This document shows, in pieces, positions 17,910 to 25,670 of a stretch of 64,000 nucleotides of DNA (positions within the stretch are counted from its first letter, which is position 1; every line of letters begins with the position of its first letter). Location: NCBI RefSeq assembly GCF_002929375.1, contig NZ_PJIP01000004.1, forward strand, positions 62,001-126,000. The letters are read 5' to 3'. The notes under the pieces were generated by a model, which worked only from the letters and a program-made list of their open reading frames with translations, did no database searches and was not told where the DNA came from. The DNA comes from Arthrobacter sp. DWC3. GTDB lineage: Bacteria > Actinomycetota > Actinomycetes > Actinomycetales > Micrococcaceae. The position numbers and the translations under genes are program-made.

Positions 17910-18344
17910 GTCCTGTCCGCCGACACCTCCTGCCGGGACGGCGCTCGCGCATCCTGCAGCGACACCACCCGAGGCGCGGACGGCGGTGTCAGCCGGGTCC
18001 GGCGTCGGCAGGTCGAAGGTCGCGCCGAGTCTCACCAGCCGCCAGCCGCTGCCCGCCCTCCGCACCTCGAAGTGCAGCACGGGCGAGACGGGGTTGGACT
18101 GGGCGCGGAACCTCCAGAAATCCGCCCTGAGCCCGCGGGTGGGCGCGTGGTCCTCCGGATGCCGCGGTTCGACGGGAAGGGCCCGCCAGGTCGACCAGTG
18201 CAGGCTTTCCCCGACGACCCGCCAGAGCGATCCCCGCCAGCGCAGGGCGAGAGGCGGGCCGCTCGTGCCCGTGCCGAACGTGACGGTGACCGGTTCGTCG
18301 AACGGCCGCCAGCCACCGTCCGCATCGGAAGGATCGACGTTCAT
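17907..18344 (-). CDS. Small unknown protein, predicted SOS-regulated
   Basis: A 145-residue protein I cannot assign firmly. The first 110 residues look folded and are rich in Trp and Arg: PVTVTFGTGTSGPPLALRWR, then RVVGESLHWSTWRALPVEPR, DFWRFRAQSNPVSPVLHFEVRR and GWRLVRLGATFD. The final 35 are Ala/Gly-rich. The 'W-R-V...W..WRAL' layout recalls the small DUF6504-like domains linked with ImuB-type polymerases, but this is from memory and weak. A perfect LexA box lies 39 bp before the ATG, so a DNA-damage role is the best inference. It ends 9 bp before lipB and may read into it. Confidence 0.7.
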   Translation of the reverse strand: MNVDPSDADGGWRPFDEPVTVTFGTGTSGPPLALRWRGSLWRVVGESLHWSTWRALPVEPRHPEDHAPTRGLRADFWRFRAQSNPVSPVLHFEVRRAGSGWRLVRLGATFDLPTPDPADTAVRASGGVAAGCASAVPAGGVGGQD

Positions 18345-18381
18345 GGCACACCTGTTCCGCCGGGATCGTGGGACTTAAAAT

Positions 18382-18397
18382 TAGAACACCTGTTCTA
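18382..18397 (-). promoter_or_regulatory. LexA binding site (SOS box)
   Basis: GAACACCTGTTC at 18384-18395 matches the Gram-positive SOS consensus GAAC-N4-GTTC exactly, and the arms extend to TAGAAC/GTTCTA. It lies 39 bp before the minus-strand gene and 85 bp before the divergent kinase gene. An AT-rich patch beside it (18376-18383) is a likely promoter element. Confidence 0.82.
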
Positions 18398-18468
18398 GTA
18401 GTGCAAGCGGTTTCCGGAGGACGGCCGACCGGGGTGTGGATAACGGGGAGGTGTCCGACCGCATGCCC

Positions 18469-18474
18469 TAGAAC
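18469..18474 (+). promoter_or_regulatory. -10 box of a possible leaderless kinase promoter
   Basis: TAGAAC is followed by 6 nt and the ATG at 18481. The last base departs from the TANNNT consensus. Confidence 0.4.
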
Positions 18475-18480
18475 TGATGC

Positions 18481-20337
18481 ATGAACGATGTCACGCGTCC
18501 ACGGCATGGCGGAGGGGACGGGCACGCGCCGTCCGGAGGAGCGGAGTGCGACGCCCTGCCACCCGCATCGCGGGCCGAGGATCCTTCGGAGACCGCCGAG
18601 GCGCCTGTCGCCGTCGGCCTGCGCGTCGGCCGGCTCCTGGGACGCGGCGGCTCCTCGACCGTCTGGCTCGTGACGGACGATGGCGGACGACAGTCCGCGC
18701 TGAAGGTGGTGCGGGCACCGGCGGCGACGAGTGCGAGCGCGGCGGACGTGGAGCAGGAACTGCGGCTCCTGCAGCGATTCGCTCACGAGCACCTGCTCCG
18801 GGTGCACCGCGTGGTCCACACCGACCGTGGACCCGGCCTGCTGATGGACCTGGCCAAAGGTGGATCTCTGCTGGGCCTCGTGACGAGCCGCGGTCCGCTT
18901 CCCATCCCCGAGGTCGTGACGGCGCTGGTCCCCGTGGCCCAGGCGCTCGACTTCCTGCACGGCGCCGGCGCGCTGCACGGCGACGTGACGCCCGCCAATA
19001 TCCTCTTCACCGAGGAGGGGAAGCCGTTGCTCGGTGACTTCGGGACGGGGAGGGTCCTCGGCTCGCCGCCCGGCGCGATCGCGGGCACGCCGGGCTTCCT
19101 CGACCCGGCACGGCAGGGCTCCTTCGATCCGGGTGCGGATGTGTTCGCGCTGGCCGCCGTGGCCTGGTTCGCCTTGACCGGGCGCGTCCCCGGTCCCACG
19201 GAGCAGAGGCCGCCGCTCGCCCTCATCGTGCCCGAGGTGCCGCCGCAGCTCGTCCAGCTCATCGAGGACGGGCTCGACGTCGACCGGGACTGCCGGCCGA
19301 CCGCCGACCGGTTCGCGCGCACCCTGCTGGCGAGCGCCGTGCCGGCGCCGGTCGACCTGGTGGCTGCCGTCCACGCGAGTGTCCTGCCGGAGTTGCTGAC
19401 GCGTCGCGCGGACACTCCGACCGCGGTGCCGTCGCGGTGGGAACGGGTGACGCGTCGGGCGGTGCCCCGGCGGCGACGGAATGGCGATGCGCCGTCCGGT
19501 GCACGGCCCGGCAGGCCGTCGCGCCACGGCGTAGCACGCGGTGACCCCGGAACGGGTCGGCGTCGTGCCCGTCGTGCCGGGCGGGCACGGGCAGCGATCA
19601 CGGGCGGACGGCAGGCCCGGGGCGCGCTCGGGGTGCTCGCCGGGCTGGTGGCCGTCGCGCTCCTCCTCGCAGGGATCGCGCTGACCCTCGGGTGGAATGA
19701 GCCGCGGGAGCTGGCCGACGGCTCGACGCCCGCAGGGCAGCCGGAGGGCACGGGACAGGAGGACCCGACGCCGGACGGGCTGCAGGGCGGGCCACTACTG
19801 CCCGCCGATTCCTCACCGCCCGAGGGTCCCCCTACCGTGGACCCGGCGACCGTGGACCCGGCGACCGTGGACCCGGCGACCGAGGACCCAGTGACCGCGC
19901 TGGACCGGCTGGCAGCCCGACGAGCGACGGCGTTCGGGAGGGCCGATCCCGCGATCCTCGCCGACGTGGACGTGCAGGGATCACCGGCCATGAGCACGGA
20001 CGTCGCTGCCGTGACTGCGCTCGCGGACACGGGCACGGTGCTCCGGGACCTCTCGATCGACATCCGGGACGCCGTGGTACTGTCCGGCGCCGATCTCGCG
20101 GCCCTGCCTCAGATGGACTCCCTTCCGGCGGTCGCGGCGCCGCCGGGCGGCACCGAGGTGGCCGTGGTGCGGGCGACGGCGGCCGTCTCCTCCTACACGG
20201 AGGCGACGTCGGCACCACCGCCCCCGGATCCCCGACCGAGCCCGCTCACGGCCGCCGGACGGCAGGAGCTCGTCTTCGTCCTCTGGAGCACGGAGCCGGG
20301 GTGGCGCATCCACTCCGTCGTGTCACCGCCGGGGTGA
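18481..20337 (+). CDS. Membrane-anchored Ser/Thr protein kinase with atypical catalytic loop
   Basis: A 618-residue receptor-type kinase. The kinase domain spans about residues 45-295: Gly-rich loop GRGGSSTVW, ATP-binding Lys75 (ALKVVR), catalytic loop HGDVTPAN (166-173) and DFG (186-188). The usual HRD Arg is Gly and the DLKxxN Lys is Thr; Asp168 and Asn173 remain, so activity is likely but activation-loop control should differ. The APE motif is also degenerate (FLDPAR). A basic juxtamembrane stretch leads to one membrane helix (about 382-403). The outer part starts with a Pro/Thr linker holding three perfect VDPAT repeats, then a small unrecognised domain (about 470-618) without PASTA repeats. 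Its ligand and targets are unknown. Confidence 0.87.
   Translation: MNDVTRPRHGGGDGHAPSGGAECDALPPASRAEDPSETAEAPVAVGLRVGRLLGRGGSSTVWLVTDDGGRQSALKVVRAPAATSASAADVEQELRLLQRFAHEHLLRVHRVVHTDRGPGLLMDLAKGGSLLGLVTSRGPLPIPEVVTALVPVAQALDFLHGAGALHGDVTPANILFTEEGKPLLGDFGTGRVLGSPPGAIAGTPGFLDPARQGSFDPGADVFALAAVAWFALTGRVPGPTEQRPPLALIVPEVPPQLVQLIEDGLDVDRDCRPTADRFARTLLASAVPAPVDLVAAVHASVLPELLTRRADTPTAVPSRWERVTRRAVPRRRRNGDAPSGARPGRPSRHGVARGDPGTGRRRARRAGRARAAITGGRQARGALGVLAGLVAVALLLAGIALTLGWNEPRELADGSTPAGQPEGTGQEDPTPDGLQGGPLLPADSSPPEGPPTVDPATVDPATVDPATEDPVTALDRLAARRATAFGRADPAILADVDVQGSPAMSTDVAAVTALADTGTVLRDLSIDIRDAVVLSGADLAALPQMDSLPAVAAPPGGTEVAVVRATAAVSSYTEATSAPPPPDPRPSPLTAAGRQELVFVLWSTEPGWRIHSVVSPPG
19834..19878 (+). 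repeat. Three perfect 15-bp tandem repeats in the kinase gene
   Basis: The 15-bp unit accgtggacccggcg occurs three times, followed by a degenerate fourth copy (19879-19893). It encodes TVDPA repeats in the extracellular linker of the kinase. The length keeps the frame, so copy-number change would only alter linker length. Confidence 0.9.
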
Positions 20338-20356
20338 TCCTCCGGGACACCGGGTG

Positions 20357-20372
20357 GCCGGGAAAACCCGGC
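20357..20372. terminator. Short hairpin between converging kinase and epimerase genes
   Basis: A 6-bp GC stem (GCCGGG/CCCGGC) with an AAAA loop. Weak, but correctly placed between convergent stops. Confidence 0.45.
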
Positions 20373-20430
20373 GACGACGGTGGCCCCCGATCCTGGTGGA
20401 AGCCCCGTCAGGAGCGCCCGTACTTCGCGG

Positions 20431-21336
20431 TCAGGCGGCGGGTTGGGTGACGGTGCGGTGCACCCAGTCGGCGAGCGCCTCGGGCGTCGGCTCGTCGAAG
20501 GAGAACCCGGCGCCCGTCAGCGCGCGGGGTTCCATGCGGGCACTCGTGAGGAGGAGTTCCTGGCCGAGCTGCCCGATCACGGCGGTGAGGACGGCTCCGG
20601 GGACCCGGAACCAGACCGGCCGGTGGAAGACCCGGCCCAGCTGCAGCGTGATGGTGTCGAGGGTCGCCGGCGCCGGGGCGCTCACGTTGACCGGACCGGA
20701 CAGGGGCGCGGTGAGGAGGAACGCGAGGGCACGCACCTCGTCGTTCAGAGTGATCCATGGCCACCACTGGCGTCCGGAGCCGAGCGCCGTACCGATGAAG
20801 AGACGGATGGGGATCAGCAGGTTGGGAAGGGCCCCGCCCTCCTTCGCCATCACGATGCCGGTCCGCGTCAGCACGACCCGCACGCCCTCGGGTGCGCGGA
20901 GGGCTTCCGTTTCCCAGCGCCGGCAGATGTCCGCCATGAGGGTGTCACCGGAACGGGACCCCTCGGTCAGCAGCTCGTCACCGCGGTCCCCGTAGTAGCC
21001 GGACGCCGACTGGCTGATGAACACGGAGGGCGGGTTCGATGCCTTACGCATCGCCTCGACCAGCGTCCTGGTCGGCATGATGCGGGACGAGTAGAGCGTC
21101 TCCTTGTAGCTCCGGGTCCAGAGGCCGCCCGCGATGCCCGCTCCGGAGAGGTTGATGACGGCGTCCGCCCAGTCGACGGCGGCGACGTCCAGCTCGCCGG
21201 CCGAGGGGTTCCAACGGACCTGCTGGGGGCCCTTGGGTGCCCTGCGGACGAGCTGCCGGACCTCGTGGTCCTGCTCGAGGTGGCGGATGAGGGCTGTTCC
21301 GATGGTCCCGGACGCGCCGGCGAGGAGGATGCGCAT
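20431..21336 (-). CDS. NAD-dependent epimerase/SDR protein (YfcH, DUF1731 type)
   Basis: A 301-residue atypical short-chain dehydrogenase. The N-terminal Rossmann motif is ILLAGASGTIGTALIRHL; an active-site-like segment FISQSASGYYGDRGDELLTE contains the family's YYG. The C-terminal GAVLTAVIGQLGQELLLTSARMEPRALTGAGFSF is the DUF1731 domain that defines this group (E. coli YfcH, plant SulA-like proteins). The substrate is unknown. The ATG at 21336 starts exactly at the Rossmann strand MRILLAGASG; the longer frame to 21522 overlaps the protease gene's start and is rejected. Confidence 0.88.
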   Translation of the reverse strand: MRILLAGASGTIGTALIRHLEQDHEVRQLVRRAPKGPQQVRWNPSAGELDVAAVDWADAVINLSGAGIAGGLWTRSYKETLYSSRIMPTRTLVEAMRKASNPPSVFISQSASGYYGDRGDELLTEGSRSGDTLMADICRRWETEALRAPEGVRVVLTRTGIVMAKEGGALPNLLIPIRLFIGTALGSGRQWWPWITLNDEVRALAFLLTAPLSGPVNVSAPAPATLDTITLQLGRVFHRPVWFRVPGAVLTAVIGQLGQELLLTSARMEPRALTGAGFSFDEPTPEALADWVHRTVTQPAA

Positions 21337-21474
21337 GGCTCCATCGAACCACTTGCGACCCGCGAAGGGTACCGGGCAGGCGCGACGCCGGCCGGGTGAC
21401 GTTCCACCGGTACGACGGCGCCGCCCGGGAGGGGACGAGCGCGGCGCGCATCCCGGCAGCAGCGGCACCGTGGC

Positions 21475-21480
21475 TAAGAT
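21475..21480 (+). promoter_or_regulatory. -10 box of the leaderless Tricorn promoter
   Basis: TAAGAT followed by exactly 6 nt and ATG at 21487. It lies inside the longer, rejected version of the epimerase frame. Confidence 0.6.
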
Positions 21481-21486
21481 CGACGG

Positions 21487-24400
21487 ATGCGCTCTGATTA
21501 CCTCCGTTTCCCGCACCTTCACGGCGATCGCATCGCCTTCGTCGCCGAGAACGACGTCTGGGTGGCTCCGCTCGGCGGGGGACGCGCGTGGCGTATCTCC
21601 GCGCTGCAGCTCGCCGCGAGGACCCCCCGCTTCTCACCCGACGGGGCGACCCTCGCATGGACGGTGATCCAGGGCGGCGCGCCCGAGGTCGTGGCCGCCG
21701 ACGTCGAGGGCGGGAACTTCCGCCGGCTCACCTACTGGGGCCACCAGAGCACGCGCGTGAAAGGCTTCACCGCCGCCGGCGAGGTGCTGGCCACGAGCGC
21801 CTTCCGCCACGAGGATGCGCGGCTGGCATGGGCCTACCGCGTACCGCTCGACGGCTCCTCGCAGACCGTCCTTCCCTACGGCCCCGTGGACACGGTCGCC
21901 GAGGGGCCCGCCGTCGGTGACGTGAAGCCGCTGGTCATCGGCAGCGTCCTCAGCCGGGAGCCGGCATGGTGGAAGCGCTACCGCGGTGGGACCGCCGGCA
22001 GGTTCTGGCTGGACGCCGACGGGAGCGGGGACTTCCGGAGATTCCTGCCCGAGCTCGACGGCAACCTGAGCGACCCCATGTGGGTCGCGGGCCGCATGGC
22101 CTTCCTCTCCGACCACGAGGGCCACGGCAACCTCTACTCCGTGGACCTCCAGGGCGGCGACCTGCGCAGGCACACGGACCACGACGACTTCTACGTCCGC
22201 CATGCGAGCACCGACGGCACCGGGATCGTCTTCGAGTCGGCGGGCCGCCTCTGGCACCTGCCGTCGCTCGACGAGGAGGCCGTACGGCTGGACATCACCC
22301 TCGGCTCCGCATCGACGGCGCGCCGGCCGCTGCCCCTTCCGGTGAGCCGGCACCTCGCCGCCGCCCTGCCGACCGCCGACGGTTCGGCGTCGATCGTCGA
22401 GACGCACGGGACGCTCCACCGGCTGACCCACCGTGACGGGCCGTCGCGCATCGTCGAGGCCGCCCCCGGCGTGCGGGCACGCCTCGGCCGCCCCGTGGAC
22501 GGCTCCCGCGTGGCATACGTCGCGGACCTGGACGGTGAGGAGGCCCTCTACGTCCGGGACGTCTTCGCCCACACCCACAGCGGCGGGCAGCCGGACACCC
22601 CGGACCAGGACCGCGACGCCCGGCACGACGGCGGCCACGACGAACCGACCGCGCCGACCGGACCGCGCGTGTCCCAGGGCGGCCCGGATCAGGACGGCGA
22701 AGCCGCGGTGCTCGAGGCCCAGGCATCGGGCACCGTCGCGGACCTGCAGCGCATCGGGTTCGAGGGACGCTTCCGCGCCTCCGCGCTCGCCGTCAGCCCG
22801 GACGGCGCCCGTGCGGCGGTTGCGTCGGAGACGGGTGCCCTGGAGCTCGTGGCCCTCGGCACGGGGGAGCGCCGACGGATCGCGTCCACGGACCACGGGC
22901 CCATCGACTCCGTCACCTTCTCGCACGACTCCGCGTGGCTGGCCTGGGCCGAGCCCGTGGCGCAGGAGGGCGCCCGCAGCCGCATCCGGATCGTGGACGT
23001 CCAGGCGGGAGAGCCCGTCGGGGTCCACGACGTCACCGACGGGCGGTTCCGGGACTGGTCGCCGGCGTTCACCCGCGACGGCCGATACCTCGCGTTCCTC
23101 TCGGACCGCAGCTTCGACCCCGTCTACGACACCCACCGCTTCGACCTGAGCTTCCCGGCGTCGACCAAGCCCTACCTCGTGGCGCTCGCCGCGTCGACGC
23201 CGTCGCCCTTCGGCCCCAGCGCAGCGGGCGCCGGGACCGCCGGCGCGCCGGGCGGCGAACGCGGCACCACCGACGGCGGGGCGACCGACGGTGGGAAGCC
23301 CGCGCCCGTCGTCGTCGACCCCGCCCTCCTGATGGCCCGCACCATCGCCCTGCCCGTCGCCCAGGGCACCTACGACGACCTGCGGACGGTGGACGGCGGA
23401 CTGCTCTGGAGCGCCGGCGAGATCGGGGGAGTCACGGGCGACGGACGCGCCTCGTCCTCCGCGGAGGCGCCGCCCCGGCGGCTCGAGCGCTTCGACCTCG
23501 CCCGCAGGACCGTGGAGGTCCTCGCCACGGAGATCGACGCCTTCGAGGTCAGCGGTGACGGGGCGACGGCCGTGTTCACGGCGGGCGGGAAGGTCACGGC
23601 GATCCCCACCGACGGCAGGACCGACGCCGACTCCCCGAAGCGCACAGAGGTGGCGCTCGAGCGCATCCGGGTGACCCTCGACCCGGTCAGCGTGTGGCGG
23701 CAGGCGTTCGAGGAGGCCTGGCGGCTGCAGCGCGACTTCTACTGGACCGAGGACATGGCGGGCATCGACTGGAACGGCGTCAGGGAGCGGTACCTGCCGA
23801 TCGTCGACCGGCTCGGCACGCACGACGACCTCGCGGACCTGCTATGGGAGCTGCACGGCGAACTCGGGACGTCCCACGCCTACGTGGCACCCGCGCTCAC
23901 CGTCGAGCCGGGCGGCCGCCAGGGCTTCCTCGGCGCCGACCTGGCGCCCGGCGACGGCGGGTGGCACGTCACGCGGGTCTTCGACACGGAGTCCTCCGAC
24001 CCGCAGGCGGTCTCACCCCTCAGCGCCCCGGGCGTCGGGATCAGGGCAGGGGACGTCATCGAGGCGGTCGACGGCGTCCCGGTGCCCGCGGCCTTCGGTC
24101 CGTCAGTCCTCCTGACGGGTGCGGCGGGCCTCGCGGTCGAGCTCACCGTCCGGTCCGGGAGCGACGCCCCCGACGGGCCCGGGAGGTCCCGCCGCGTGGC
24201 CGTCGTCCCACTCCGCAGCGAGGAGCGCCTGCGCTACCAGAACTGGGTCGCGGCGAACAGGACGGCGGTCGGGCAGGCCTCGGACGGCCGCTTCGGCTAC
24301 CTCCACATCCCGGACATGGTGGCCCACGGGTGGGGTCAGCTGCACCGCGACCTCGACCGCGAGACCGCTCGGGACGCCCTGGTGGTCGACGTCCGCCGCA

Positions 24401-24933
24401 ACCGGGGCGGCCACACCTCGCAGCTCGTGGCCGAACTCATCGGCCGGCGCGTCACGGCGTGGTCGATGCCGCGCGACGAGGCGCCCGGCACCTACCCTGC
24501 ACACGCTCCGCGTGGACCGGTGGTGGTCCTCACCGACGAATTCGCAGGATCCGACGGCGACATCATCACGCAGGTCGCGAAGCTGCGGGGGATCGGACCG
24601 GTCATCGGCACGAGGACGTGGGGCGGGGTCATCGGCATCGACGGGCGGTTCACGCTGGCGGACGGCACCGGCGTCAACCAGCCGCGGTACGGCTTCCACG
24701 TGACGGACGGGGTGGGCTGGGGCATCGAGAACCACGGGGTGGACCCGGACATCGAGGTGCCGTTCCCCCCGCACGCCTACCGGGACGGCGTGGACCCGCA
24801 GCTCGACCGGGCAGTGGCGGTGCTGCGGGAGATGCTCGCCGGGACCCCCACGGATGTGCCGCCCGCGAAGGAGGGCTACCCGTCCCGCCGGCCCGCGCCG
24901 CTGCCGCCGCGGCCGCAGGAGCTCCGCGACTGA
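21487..24933 (+). CDS. Tricorn-type protease (S41 family)
   Basis: A large (1,148 residues) cytosolic peptidase of the Tricorn group, which cleaves peptides released by other proteases. Order of domains: beta-propeller blades from residue 1 to about 360 (FPHLHGDRIAFVAENDVWV), a Gly/Asp-rich low-complexity insert (about 358-410), a second propeller to about 700, core domain C1, a PDZ region (about 800-900) and core C2. The catalytic set aligns with Thermoplasma Tricorn: Ser796-His797 in GTSHAYV, nucleophile Ser1022 in EFAGSDGD and Glu1081 in GIENHGVDPDIEV. No secretion signal is visible. Length exceeds archaeal Tricorn (about 1,070) mainly because of the inserts. Confidence 0.93.
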   Translation: MRSDYLRFPHLHGDRIAFVAENDVWVAPLGGGRAWRISALQLAARTPRFSPDGATLAWTVIQGGAPEVVAADVEGGNFRRLTYWGHQSTRVKGFTAAGEVLATSAFRHEDARLAWAYRVPLDGSSQTVLPYGPVDTVAEGPAVGDVKPLVIGSVLSREPAWWKRYRGGTAGRFWLDADGSGDFRRFLPELDGNLSDPMWVAGRMAFLSDHEGHGNLYSVDLQGGDLRRHTDHDDFYVRHASTDGTGIVFESAGRLWHLPSLDEEAVRLDITLGSASTARRPLPLPVSRHLAAALPTADGSASIVETHGTLHRLTHRDGPSRIVEAAPGVRARLGRPVDGSRVAYVADLDGEEALYVRDVFAHTHSGGQPDTPDQDRDARHDGGHDEPTAPTGPRVSQGGPDQDGEAAVLEAQASGTVADLQRIGFEGRFRASALAVSPDGARAAVASETGALELVALGTGERRRIASTDHGPIDSVTFSHDSAWLAWAEPVAQEGARSRIRIVDVQAGEPVGVHDVTDGRFRDWSPAFTRDGRYLAFLSDRSFDPVYDTHRFDLSFPASTKPYLVALAASTPSPFGPSAAGAGTAGAPGGERGTTDGGATDGGKPAPVVVDPALLMARTIALPVAQGTYDDLRTVDGGLLWSAGEIGGVTGDGRASSSAEAPPRRLERFDLARRTVEVLATEIDAFEVSGDGATAVFTAGGKVTAIPTDGRTDADSPKRTEVALERIRVTLDPVSVWRQAFEEAWRLQRDFYWTEDMAGIDWNGVRERYLPIVDRLGTHDDLADLLWELHGELGTSHAYVAPALTVEPGGRQGFLGADLAPGDGGWHVTRVFDTESSDPQAVSPLSAPGVGIRAGDVIEAVDGVPVPAAFGPSVLLTGAAGLAVELTVRSGSDAPDGPGRSRRVAVVPLRSEERLRYQNWVAANRTAVGQASDGRFGYLHIPDMVAHGWGQLHRDLDRETARDALVVDVRRNRGGHTSQLVAELIGRRVTAWSMPRDEAPGTYPAHAPRGPVVVLTDEFAGSDGDIITQVAKLRGIGPVIGTRTWGGVIGIDGRFTLADGTGVNQPRYGFHVTDGVGWGIENHGVDPDIEVPFPPHAYRDGVDPQLDRAVAVLREMLAGTPTDVPPAKEGYPSRRPAPLPPRPQELRD

Positions 24934-24976
24934 ACCCGTCGCGCGGCCCTGACGTGCGTCAAGGCCCCGGAGACGA

Positions 24977-25009
24977 CGGAAGGCCCCGGTCGTCGCCCGG
25001 GGCCTTCCG
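24977..25009. terminator. Bidirectional terminator after the Tricorn gene
   Basis: Perfect 13-bp arms (24977-24989 and 24997-25009) with a 7-nt loop, between the converging protease and OsmC genes. Confidence 0.85.
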
Positions 25010-25038
25010 TAATCCCCGGCCGTGCCGGCCGGGTCCGG

Positions 25039-25470
25039 TCAGCTCTTCAGCGTCGCCGTCAGTGAGATGTCCTTGACGCCCGCGAGGGCCTGCGAGACGG
25101 GGCAGCCTTCCTTGGCCGCCTGCGCCACGCGCTGGAAGTCCTCCTCGGACAGGTCCGGGACCGTCGCGTCGAGCGTGAGCCGGATGGCGGTGATGCCCGT
25201 GCCCGGCTGGAAGTCGACCTCCGCCTTGGTCTCCACGCGCTCGGGGGTCTTGCCCTCCTCGCCGAGGGCATGGCTGAACGCCATGGAGAAGCATGCGGAG
25301 TGGGCGCCCGCGATGAGCTCCTCGGGGCTCGTCTTGCCGCCCGCCTGCTCGGCGCGCGCTTTCCACGTGACGTCGTAGGTTCCGAGGCCGGACGAATCGA
25401 GCGTCACCTGGCCCGAGCCGGAGGGGAGGTCCCCGCTCCAGACGGTGTGGGCTGTACGAACGGTAGCCAT
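25039..25470 (-). CDS. OsmC family organic hydroperoxide reductase
   Basis: A 143-residue thiol peroxidase that detoxifies organic hydroperoxides. The two redox cysteines are Cys60 in GAHSACFSMAFS and Cys123 in EGCPVSQAL, with the conserved Glu50 of 'SPEELIAGAHSACF' ahead of the first. The sequence groups with OsmC rather than Ohr (the SACFSMA pattern). The ATG at 25470 is preceded by AAGGAGAACC. A TAGGAT -10 box on the minus strand (25525-25520) gives a leader of about 43 nt. In many bacteria such genes respond to osmotic or peroxide stress; no operator was recognised here. Confidence 0.92.
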   Translation of the reverse strand: MATVRTAHTVWSGDLPSGSGQVTLDSSGLGTYDVTWKARAEQAGGKTSPEELIAGAHSACFSMAFSHALGEEGKTPERVETKAEVDFQPGTGITAIRLTLDATVPDLSEEDFQRVAQAAKEGCPVSQALAGVKDISLTATLKS

Positions 25471-25614
25471 GGTTCTCCTTGCTGTGGGACGGACGCGGCG
25501 ATCGCGTCCGGTGCTCCCCATCCTAGGGAGGGCCGGGTCGGACTGCCATCGGGGCCGGGCGGGGTTGCGGACCGGCATCGTGGCGGGGTGGAATCCGGTT
25601 TCTGCAGGAAGCAC

Positions 25615-25646
25615 AGGAGCCGCCCCCCTCGCGGGAAGCGGCTCCT
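25615..25646. terminator. Hairpin downstream of sucB
   Basis: 9-bp arms (25615-25623, 25638-25646) flank a GC-rich 14-nt loop, just after the sucB stop on the minus strand. Confidence 0.7.
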
Positions 25647-25670
25647 GGTGCTGCCGTGGGGCTGCGGGTG

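Noticed and set aside
18338-18360. Second half-site resembling the SOS box next to the start of the small SOS gene
   Set aside because: Only one arm (GTTC) is present; the other half does not match.
25455-25475. GAAC...GTTC palindrome around the OsmC start codon considered as an SOS box
   Set aside because: Spacing between half-sites is 10 bp instead of 4.
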